8,133 bases of DNA, taken from Dehalococcoidales bacterium. Its GTDB lineage: Bacteria > Chloroflexota > Dehalococcoidia > Dehalococcoidales > RBG-16-60-22. The notes below the pieces were generated by a model, which worked only from the letters and a program-made list of their open reading frames with translations, was not told the origin of the DNA and did no database searches. Shown in pieces: positions 1-4,788 of this stretch. Position 1 is the stretch's first letter, and each line of letters begins with the position of its first letter. The stretch is taken from assembly GCA_030639445.1 (NCBI GenBank), contig DAOWCR010000050.1, positions 1 to 8,133 of the forward strand. Direction: 5' to 3'. The translations under genes and the position numbers were made by a program.

Positions 1-184
1 GAAAAGATAACATTTCAGAGTATAGCATTGCTGTGTAATATTGGCAATCCAAGCGAGAGTCTGGGAGCACAACCTAAAACGCTTCGAGGGCGGGTGGGGT
101 ACAGCTCTGCCACGCCCCGAGGGTGGGTGGGTGGGCAGAAAAACATAATTCAGGCAGGGTGGATGGGTGGGAAGAATATTTTTT
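1..184. other. Non-coding G-rich intergenic stretch at the left edge
   Basis: No convincing gene lies here. The short open frames crossing it run straight through low-complexity G runs and have no credible ribosome binding site. The visible structure is three clusters of G runs on the + strand, at about 88-99, 121-135 and 157-171. They are separated by AT-richer spacers and look like diverged tandem units of a G-rich repeat. Positions 1-80 show nothing recognisable. The upstream gene, if any, lies outside the window. Confidence 0.6.
121..135 (+). other. Canonical G-quadruplex motif (four GGG runs, single-T loops)
   Basis: The + strand reads GGGTGGGTGGGTGGG: four runs of three guanines joined by single-nucleotide T loops. 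This is the textbook pattern of a very stable parallel quadruplex. Two weaker neighbours flank it: GGG-C-GGG-T-GGGG at 88-99 and GGGTGGATGGGTGGG at 157-171. No gene is close enough on the + strand to suggest transcriptional control, because the nearest coding sequence (pncC) ends at 356 on the opposite strand. Folding in the cell is inference. Confidence 0.75.
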
Positions 185-345
185 CACCCCATCCCCCTTT
201 AGTTACTTATTAGGGAACCCTCCCCCTTTATCACCCTCCCTTGTTAAGGGAGGGGGAATGTTTATGGTAGAGGGGCTAACGTCCCTCTTAAACACCCCAT
301 ATACACATTTTGGGCTAATACCCCTCTTAAATACCACGTTTCATC
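185..345. repeat. C-rich, hairpin-bearing interspersed repeat, copy A
   Basis: The block starts with CACCCCATCCCCCTTT (185-200), shared with the copies at 4570 and 7826. A diverged second version of the same C-rich unit follows at 213-240. Next come a perfect 9-bp hairpin with a 3-nt loop (CCCTCCCTT at 234-242 pairing with AAGGGAGGG at 246-254) and a second hairpin (AGAGGG at 269-274 with CCCTCT at 283-288) around a GGGGCTAACG core. The segment from the first hairpin to about 300 matches the reverse complement of 4651-4720 with few differences. A partial extra unit, GGGCTAATACCCCTCTTAAA, lies at 312-331. No transposase is present, so this is either a MITE-like element or a REP-type repeat. 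Confidence 0.7.
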
Positions 346-355
346 TCTTAATAAT

Positions 356-835
356 CTATTCTAGACCCGTCAGGTATTCTTTTAACCACTTAAGCGCGGC
401 TTCGGCGGCGCTCTTTTTGTTCTGCTCCCGGTCCCCCTGGAAATGGTGCTTCCGGCTAAAAGTACCGCCCTGATGTGATAAGCCGAGATAGAACAGTCCC
501 GTCGGTTTGCCCGGCGTAGCCCCGCCCGGCCCGGCAATACCGGTATCCGCCAGGCAAATATCCACCGCCAGCACCTTTCGGCCTCCTTCCGCCATCTCCT
601 CCGCTACCCGAGCGCTCACGGCGCCCTGCCGGTTGATGGTCTCCTCTCCCACCCCGACCACTTTGACCTTGGCTTCATTGCTGTAAGCCGTCACCGATCC
701 CTTATAATAGTCGGAGCTACCCGGAACATTGGTCAACCGGTGGGATATCAGCCCTCCGGTGGCTGATTCCACCACGCCCAGCGTCAGCCCTTTCTTGCGG
801 AGTAAACTCCCCACTTCCTGTTCCAGACTATTCAT
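356..835 (-). CDS. pncC: Nicotinamide-nucleotide amidohydrolase, stand-alone CinA C-terminal domain (PncC)
   Basis: This 159-aa protein matches the usual length of a free-standing CinA C-terminal domain. The family deamidates nicotinamide mononucleotide to nicotinic acid mononucleotide in the cytoplasm, recycling NMN into NAD synthesis. Visible family motifs are ESATGG (residues 23-28, with Ala where many members have Cys), TAYSNEAK (49-56), GAVS (71-74), TGIAGPGG (98-105) with the following PGKPTGLFY stretch, and FQGDRE (132-137). The N-terminal MoCF-like half of full-length CinA is absent. The ATG at 835 is preceded by a purine-rich GGAAGAGAGG (838-847), although its AGAGG part lies close to the start. 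The gene is divergent from the dehydratase cluster. The domain call is secure. The NMN deamidase activity is inferred from family, since some CinA domains have only regulatory or damage-inducible annotations. Confidence 0.9.
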   Translation of the reverse strand: MNSLEQEVGSLLRKKGLTLGVVESATGGLISHRLTNVPGSSDYYKGSVTAYSNEAKVKVVGVGEETINRQGAVSARVAEEMAEGGRKVLAVDICLADTGIAGPGGATPGKPTGLFYLGLSHQGGTFSRKHHFQGDREQNKKSAAEAALKWLKEYLTGLE

Positions 836-860
836 GGCCTCTCTTCCAGTTTATTTCTAT

Positions 861-874
861 ATTACCCGGGTAAT
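861..874. promoter_or_regulatory. Perfect 14-bp palindrome in the divergent promoter region (candidate operator)
   Basis: ATTACCCGGGTAAT is a perfect inverted repeat without a spacer. It lies between the divergent pncC and membrane-protein/dehydratase genes. Its last base is the first base of the -35 hexamer of the rightward promoter (874-879). Its left part overlaps a TAATAT on the minus strand (859-864) that could serve as a -10 for pncC. A repressor bound here would be placed to control both directions. The symmetry and position are seen; regulator binding is inference. Confidence 0.45.
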
Positions 875-903
875 TGAACTTTTACCGTTGCTAATTATAT
901 AAT
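874..903 (+). promoter_or_regulatory. Sigma70-type promoter for the membrane-protein/dehydratase cluster
   Basis: A TTGAAC -35 (874-879) and a perfect TATAAT -10 (898-903) are separated by 18 bp. Transcription would start near 910, leaving a leader of about 33 nt that contains the AGGAGG ribosome binding site (931-936) of the first gene. No comparable promoter is visible between the following genes, so this one probably serves the run to 4282. Confidence 0.75.
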
Positions 904-943
904 AACTAAAACCAGGGGAGAAAATAAATAAGGAGGTTCGGTT

Positions 944-1126
944 ATGGGCATAACAGCCTTAATCGTCGGCATCGCCGGTGGACTCTGCGCCGTGATGGGT
1001 ATTATTACTGCGGTGGAGATAATTCCAGCGGTCATGCCGCAACTGACCTGGATGTTCTGGTTCGTGCTCTCGGCAATCCTGTATTTAACTGCTATCGCCT
1101 TTATCCTCAGCCGCGGCTACGAATAG
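944..1126 (+). CDS. Small two-helix membrane protein, unknown function
   Basis: This 60-aa protein is almost entirely hydrophobic. I predict two transmembrane helices, roughly residues 3-27 and 34-55, joined by a short turn containing Pro and Gln and followed by a basic/acidic tail (SRGYE). There is no cleavable signal and no recognised motif. The start is well supported: a full AGGAGG (931-936) lies 7 nt before the ATG, and a consensus promoter is just upstream. The dehydratase gene follows after 58 nt, so the two are probably co-transcribed. Its role is not known. A membrane anchor, a small transport accessory or a stress-type small protein are all possible. The strong translation signals argue against a chance reading frame. 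Confidence 0.7.
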   Translation: MGITALIVGIAGGLCAVMGIITAVEIIPAVMPQLTWMFWFVLSAILYLTAIAFILSRGYE

Positions 1127-1184
1127 ACAGAGTCTGCCTTAAAATCTGGTTCCTGCTGGAAATCAGGGGGGAGAGGTTGTCATT

Positions 1185-2642
1185 GTGGGTATGATGTGTG
1201 GCGATGAGTACCGGGAAAGCCTGAGGAGACTCAAGCCGGAAGTCTATTACCTGGGGGAGAAGATTGAAAGTGTGGCTGACCACCCCGCCTTTATCCCCCA
1301 TGTCAATTCCGTGGCGCTAACCTATGACCTGGCCCGGGCACCCGAGTTTGAGGAACTGCTGACCACCAAATCGCACCTGACCGGAGAGAAGATTAACTTC
1401 TTCACCCATGTCCATCACAGTTGCCACGACCTGGTGAGAAAGGTCAAGTCACTGCGCGCCCTGGGCCAGCAGACCGGGAGCTGTTTCGCTCGTTGCGTGG
1501 GCCACGACGCCCTGAACGCCATCTATTCCGTGACCTACGACCTGGGCAAAAAGAACGGCACCGAGTACCACCAGAGGCTGGTCAACTTACTGAAAGAGGT
1601 ACAGGCCAAAGATTTGTTCCTCTCCGGAGCGATGACTGACCCCAAAGGAGACCGGAGCCTGTCTCCCAGCCAGCAAAAAGACCCCGACCAGCACGTCCAC
1701 ATCGTGGCCAGGAAACAGGACGGCATCGTCGTCCGGGGAGCCAAGGCGCATATTACCGGCGCGGTGAATGCTCACGGTCACCTGGTAATGCCCACCACTT
1801 CGCTGAAAGAGGCCGACCAAGACTTTGCCGTCTGCTGCTACGTGCCGATTGATACCCCCGGTGTGATTCACATCTTCGGCCGCCAGACGAACGATGACCG
1901 AAAATGCAGCGGCTGTCTCATCGACCAGGGTAACCCGGAATACGGTATTGTCGGCGGGGAAGCCTTGATTGTCTTTGAGGATGTTTTTGTGCCCTGGGAG
2001 CATGTTTTTATGTGCGGTGAGTATGACTTCGCCTTCGACCTCGTGGAGCGTTTTGCCACCGCCCACCGCCAGAACTACGGCGGCTGCAAGACCGGCCTGG
2101 CGGACGTCCTGACCGGGGCCACTTATGCCTTGGCTGAAGTCCAGGGCACGGTCGGCGCTAGCCACGTTAGAGACAAGCTGGTCGAGATGGTCCACCTGGC
2201 GGAGACCCTTTACTGCTGCTCCATTGCCTGTTCCTGCCAGGGCTACGCCCTGCCCGCCGGTAACTTCATGGCTGACCCGCTCCTCGCCAATGTCACCAAG
2301 CTGAATGTTACCCGCCACGTCTACGAGCTGGCCCGGCTGGCCCAGGATATTGCCGGCGGTATGCTGGCCACCATGCCTTCCGAGAGCGACTGGAAAAATA
2401 CCAGCGTCGGCAAATACGTGGACAAATATCTGAAAGGAGTGGCTGACGTCCCCGCCGAGACCAGGATGCGCCTCCTGAGGTTGATTGAGGGCATGACCTG
2501 TGGCACTGCCCTGGTGGAATCCATGCATGGCGCCGGCTCGCCGCAGGCACAGAAAATAATGCTCATGCGCCGCGCCAACTGGGAGCACAAGAAAAGGCTG
2601 GCCCAGAAACTGTCCGGGACCGGGGAAAGCCGTCACGATTAG
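1185..2642 (+). CDS. 4-hydroxybutyryl-CoA dehydratase / vinylacetyl-CoA isomerase family flavoenzyme (AbfD-like)
   Basis: This 485-aa protein belongs to the 4-hydroxyphenylacetate 3-hydroxylase/4-hydroxybutyryl-CoA dehydratase superfamily (Clostridium aminobutyricum AbfD is about 490 aa). The AbfD iron-sulfur ligands are all present and nearly in register: C100 and C104 (CFARC) for AbfD C99/C103, and H294 and C301 (HRQNYGGC) for H292/C299. Y298, K302 and E259 fit AbfD Y296, K300 and E257, and T191 fits T190. The flavin-dependent monooxygenases of the superfamily lack this cluster, so a dehydratase is strongly favoured. The family reaction is reversible dehydration of 4-hydroxybutyryl-CoA to crotonyl-CoA with FAD and an oxygen-sensitive [4Fe-4S] cluster. 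The actual substrate may differ. The GTG start at 1185 is chosen because GAGAGG (1171-1176) lies 8 nt upstream; ATGs at 1191 and 1194 are less well placed. The protein is rich in extra Cys (CSGC at 241-244; C344, C345, C349, C351). The TAG stop shares its G with the next gene's GTG. Confidence 0.88.
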   Translation: MGMMCGDEYRESLRRLKPEVYYLGEKIESVADHPAFIPHVNSVALTYDLARAPEFEELLTTKSHLTGEKINFFTHVHHSCHDLVRKVKSLRALGQQTGSCFARCVGHDALNAIYSVTYDLGKKNGTEYHQRLVNLLKEVQAKDLFLSGAMTDPKGDRSLSPSQQKDPDQHVHIVARKQDGIVVRGAKAHITGAVNAHGHLVMPTTSLKEADQDFAVCCYVPIDTPGVIHIFGRQTNDDRKCSGCLIDQGNPEYGIVGGEALIVFEDVFVPWEHVFMCGEYDFAFDLVERFATAHRQNYGGCKTGLADVLTGATYALAEVQGTVGASHVRDKLVEMVHLAETLYCCSIACSCQGYALPAGNFMADPLLANVTKLNVTRHVYELARLAQDIAGGMLATMPSESDWKNTSVGKYVDKYLKGVADVPAETRMRLLRLIEGMTCGTALVESMHGAGSPQAQKIMLMRRANWEHKKRLAQKLSGTGESRHD

Positions 2643-2956
2643 TGCCCGGCCAAAAAAGAAGGGTATCATTAAAATACTGCGGCTCCTGTAATCCCCTTAT
2701 TGACCTGTCAAGAATTGGCCAGGTGCTGCCAGCGGCCATCAGCCAGGAGACCGACTTATTATTCGTCTCGGCAGAGGAAACTAATATAGATACTATCATC
2801 ATTCTCTGCGGATGTCCCCGGGCCTGCGGCAACAAGGAGACCATCCGGGCCAGGGCCTTACGTTGTATCGTGGTGGCGGGAGAATCAGTTGACGCGGTGC
2901 CGGTGGCGGAAAAGGATATCAGCACCGCAATAATCAAGAAGTTAAAGCCAAAATGA
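2642..2956 (+). CDS. Small six-cysteine protein coupled to the dehydratase, unknown function
   Basis: I do not recognise a named family. The 104-aa soluble protein has an N-terminal YCGSCNP motif (C13, C16), a central LCGCPRACGNK motif (C56, C58, C62) and C75. Six Cys in this spacing suggest binding of a metal or Fe-S cluster, or a redox disulfide. The segment between the two motifs (about 20-55) looks like alternating helix and strand, ending in the hydrophobic TIIIL. The GTG start overlaps the dehydratase stop (TAGTG) and there is no strong ribosome binding site, so translation is probably coupled. The stop overlaps the dehydrogenase start as ATGA. This position between two metalloenzymes suggests an accessory role such as cluster delivery, a redox partner or an extra subunit. 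That role is inference from location only. Confidence 0.78.
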   Translation: MPGQKRRVSLKYCGSCNPLIDLSRIGQVLPAAISQETDLLFVSAEETNIDTIIILCGCPRACGNKETIRARALRCIVVAGESVDAVPVAEKDISTAIIKKLKPK

Positions 2957-3993
2957 AAGCAGCCGTATTTCGCGGACCCGGCGACTCCTGGCCGGAGAGG
3001 CCGATGGCCATAGAAGAAGTCCCAGAGCCAGCCCCGGCCCCCGGCGAGGTGCTGGTCAAGGTGTCCGCCTGCGGCCTCTGCCGCACCGACCTGGAATACC
3101 TTAAAGGAGAAGGCCCCACCCCCAAGCCACCACCCATCATCCTGGGCCACGAACCTTCCGGAACCGTGGCCGAAACTGGTGATGGGGTCAGCGGCCTGAA
3201 AGTCGGGCAAAGGGTACTGGTGACCACTCCCATCCCCTGTCTCACCTGTGATTTCTGCCGTAACGGCCGGGAAAACCTGTGCCCCAATATGGTCATCGTT
3301 GGCGCTAACCGGGACGGGGCCTTCGCGGAATACGTCGTCGCCCCCGCCACAGGGGTCTATCCCCTCCCCGACAGTCTCCCCCTGGAAGAGAGCTGCCTTA
3401 TCACCGACGCCGTGGGGACGTCTTACCACGCTCTATACAACCGGGCCGGGGTCAAACCGGGGGACACCGTCGCCATTTTCGGGGCCTCCGGAGGACTGGG
3501 CCTTATCTGTACCCAGCTTGCCGCCGCCGCCGGTGCCACCGTCATCGGCATCGGCCGGAAGAAATGGAAACTGGCAAAGGCCAGGGAGCTGGGCGCTTCG
3601 GCGGTAATCAGCACCGAGGAAGTAGACCGGGTTGAGCGGGTTGTCCGGGAGAAGACCGGGGGCGGTGTGGACATTGCCATAGACGTCACCGGCGTTCCCC
3701 GCATGATTGAGAGCGCCTGCCGCGCCACCCGACCGGGAGGCAAGGTAGTGGTCGTTGGATTCAGCTTCCAGAAGTTCCAGCTAAATGTCAACCGCCTGAT
3801 GTGGCTGGAGCTTAACGTGATGGGCGCCAAGAACTACAACGCGTCAGACATGCCCAGGATACTCGAACTCGTGCAGCAGGGTGCGGTCAATTTGAGCCAG
3901 GTGGTCTCCCACCACTTCAAGCTTGAAGAAATCAACGAAGCCTACCAGATGCTGGACCGGGGAGAGGTGCTGCGTGGCATCGTCATTCCCTGA
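2953..3993 (+). CDS. Zinc-dependent medium-chain alcohol dehydrogenase
   Basis: This 346-aa protein has the typical length and layout of the medium-chain dehydrogenase/reductase superfamily. The GroES-like N-terminal half carries catalytic zinc ligands C43 (CGLCRTD) and H66 with E67 (LGHE). The structural zinc loop has C96, C99, C102 and C110 in the classic CxxCxxCx7C spacing. At the third catalytic position, where Cys is common, the sequence reads LITDAVGTSYHAL, so D152 is the likely ligand. The Rossmann fold carries GASGGLG at 177-183. After the second strand the usual Asp of NAD enzymes is replaced by G201 followed by R202-K203-K204, which suggests NADP(H) preference. The start overlaps the previous stop (ATGA). 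In this context it may interconvert an alcohol and aldehyde linked to the dehydratase substrate, for example succinate semialdehyde and 4-hydroxybutyrate, but the substrate is not determined by the sequence. Confidence 0.9.
   Translation: MKAAVFRGPGDSWPERPMAIEEVPEPAPAPGEVLVKVSACGLCRTDLEYLKGEGPTPKPPPIILGHEPSGTVAETGDGVSGLKVGQRVLVTTPIPCLTCDFCRNGRENLCPNMVIVGANRDGAFAEYVVAPATGVYPLPDSLPLEESCLITDAVGTSYHALYNRAGVKPGDTVAIFGASGGLGLICTQLAAAAGATVIGIGRKKWKLAKARELGASAVISTEEVDRVERVVREKTGGGVDIAIDVTGVPRMIESACRATRPGGKVVVVGFSFQKFQLNVNRLMWLELNVMGAKNYNASDMPRILELVQQGAVNLSQVVSHHFKLEEINEAYQMLDRGEVLRGIVIP
3959..3967 (+). promoter_or_regulatory. Ribosome binding site that fixes the DUF167 gene start, inside the dehydrogenase gene
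   Basis: GGGGAGAGG lies 6 nt before the GTG at 3974, within the last codons of the alcohol dehydrogenase. It favours GTG 3974 over the ATG 51 nt upstream in the same frame (3923), which would add 17 residues unlike the family. Confidence 0.65.
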
Positions 3994-4282
3994 AAATGAA
4001 GCCAAAATCCCGCTGCGCGTTCAACCCAACGCGGCCGGGAATGAGGTGGTTGGCTTGATTGCCGGCGTCCTCCAGGTAAGAGTGGCGGCACCGCCGGTTA
4101 GAGGCAAGGCCAACCAGGAGCTTTTAGCTTTCCTCAGTCGGACATTGGGCGTGAGCAAAGGAGCAATAACTATCGTCAAGGGTCATACCAGCCGGAACAA
4201 GGTCATTGCGGTTAGCGGCCTGAACCGGGAAGAAGTTACCGAAAAGCTTTTTTCAAGCCGCTCTGATAAACAAAATACCTGA
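3974..4282 (+). CDS. DUF167/YggU family protein
   Basis: Read from GTG 3974, the protein is 102 aa, close to the usual 95-100 aa of this family. Hallmarks are RVQPNAAGNEV near the N-terminus, then LQVRVAAPPVRGKANQELLAFLSRTLGV and a final VKGHTSRNKVIAV block. This is the conserved PV-GKAN ... G--SR-K pattern. The family is widespread, small and cytoplasmic, and has no established biochemical function. An alternative ATG at 3923 only adds residues that are the out-of-frame reading of the dehydrogenase C-terminus, so I reject it. The gene overlaps the dehydrogenase by 20 nt, which implies co-expression, though DUF167 genes occur in many contexts and a link to the pathway is unproven. It ends 9 bp from the stop of the convergent 57-aa gene. 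Confidence 0.88.
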   Translation: MASSFPENEAKIPLRVQPNAAGNEVVGLIAGVLQVRVAAPPVRGKANQELLAFLSRTLGVSKGAITIVKGHTSRNKVIAVSGLNREEVTEKLFSSRSDKQNT

Positions 4283-4291
4283 CCTTAAAGT

Positions 4292-4465
4292 TTACGGAAA
4301 GCAGCCCAGCTGGCAACGGCTGATTTTAATTGACAGCTTATTGGCCGCCTCGCCAACTTCCCGCAGGCTGACTCCTATCTCTTTAGCAATCTGAAAAGCG
4401 ACCGCACAGGGTAACTTGCCGTCCACCAGGGAAGATTTTATTTTTTCCTCAAGTTCAGCGCTCAT
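4292..4465 (-). CDS. Small conserved-looking protein with C-terminal CQLGCF motif
   Basis: Read from ATG 4465 the product is 57 aa. I choose this start because GGAGGT (complement of 4473-4478) lies 7 nt upstream. A TTG at 4480 would place that sequence inside the gene. The protein has an acidic/basic helical N-terminus, then DGKLPCAVAFQIAKEIGVSL, where helix-turn-helix-like spacing is plausible (about residues 15-45), and ends in IKISRCQLGCFP. Cys residues are C20, C51 and C55. I have a general memory of similar short GKLPCA...CQLGCF proteins in anaerobes but cannot name a family or function. A small DNA-binding or metal-sensing protein is one possibility. It converges with the DUF167 gene and probably has its own promoter. 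Confidence 0.75.
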   Translation of the reverse strand: MSAELEEKIKSSLVDGKLPCAVAFQIAKEIGVSLREVGEAANKLSIKISRCQLGCFP

Positions 4466-4530
4466 TAAGTTAACCTCCAACTCAAATACCTCATTACACC
4501 TTATCAGTGCGAAGCGAGGGGTTCAGATAA

Positions 4531-4539
4531 ATCATATCA
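4531..4539 (-). promoter_or_regulatory. Possible extended -10 promoter for the 57-aa CQLGCF gene
   Basis: On the minus strand the sequence reads TGA-TATGAT, an extended -10 (TGn) element. The hexamer is the complement of 4531-4536. The best -35 candidate about 18 bp further upstream is poor (TATACA). Transcription would start near 4524, giving a leader of about 60 nt before the ATG at 4465. Confidence 0.4.
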
Positions 4540-4569
4540 CAGCTAACCTCGCCCTGTATAGAGATGTCT

Positions 4570-4731
4570 GGTAACCCCATCCCCCTTTATCCCCCTTCCC
4601 CTGAATTAATAATACGGGAGTGCTTTAACTCCCCCGCCCTGAATTAACAGTGTGGGGTGTCTAAGAGGGGCGTTAGCCCCTCTTACCAAAACTTCCCCCT
4701 CTCCTTTTAAGGAGAGGGGGATTAAGGAGGT
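4570..4731. repeat. C-rich, hairpin-bearing interspersed repeat, copy B
   Basis: The block begins with GGTAACCCCATCCCCCTTT (4570-4588), identical over 19 nt to 7827-7845. It contains an 11-nt direct repeat, CCCTGAATTAA, at 4599-4609 and 4637-4647 (38-bp period). Three hairpins follow in order. The first pairs GGGAGT (4616-4621) with ACTCCC (4628-4633). The second is a perfect 10-bp stem with a GTTA loop (4662-4671 with 4676-4685). The third is an 11-bp stem with a 4-nt loop (4695-4705 with 4710-4720). The second and third correspond, in inverted order, to the two hairpins of copy A. Stem sequences differ between copies while pairing is kept. It fills most of the 323-bp gap between two divergent genes and contains no gene. 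Confidence 0.75.
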
Positions 4732-4756
4732 GAGGTAGTCTAACCTATCAGGCTGA

Positions 4757-4788
4757 AACCAAACGCTTGGTTATGCTAAACTCTTATC
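4757..4788 (+). promoter_or_regulatory. Short hairpin and possible -10 immediately before tlyA
   Basis: AACCAA (4757-4762) and TTGGTT (4767-4772) form a 6-bp inverted repeat with a 4-nt loop. A -10-like TATGCT (4772-4777) or TAAACT (4777-4782) follows. Either would start transcription within a few bases of the GTG at 4789, leaving no room for a ribosome binding site. No good -35 is visible, so the promoter call is weak. Confidence 0.3.

Noticed and set aside
185..345. CRISPR array
   Set aside because: The C-rich units vary in sequence and spacing, there are no regular spacers and no cas gene.
123..473. Open frame spanning the G-rich tract and the end of pncC
   Set aside because: Its sequence comes from the G-quadruplex tract, the C-rich repeat and antisense pncC. 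There is no ribosome binding site and no plausible protein composition.
1587..2669. Long open frame antisense to the dehydratase gene
   Set aside because: It mirrors the whole dehydratase gene, whose Fe-S ligands and family motifs are certain. The antisense product has low-complexity Gly/His/Val-rich content, no domain and no ribosome binding site.
2563..3429. Long minus-strand open frame over the Cys protein and dehydrogenase genes
   Set aside because: It crosses three real genes, has no recognisable motif and no start signals. It is a by-product of GC-rich codon positions.
4695..4720. Strong hairpin as an intrinsic terminator
   Set aside because: No T tract follows on either strand and no gene reads into it, since the neighbours diverge. 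It fits the repeat family better.
4724..4738. AAGGAGGTGAGG as ribosome binding site for tlyA
   Set aside because: It lies more than 50 nt before the GTG at 4789, and the GTG inside it meets a stop after one further codon.
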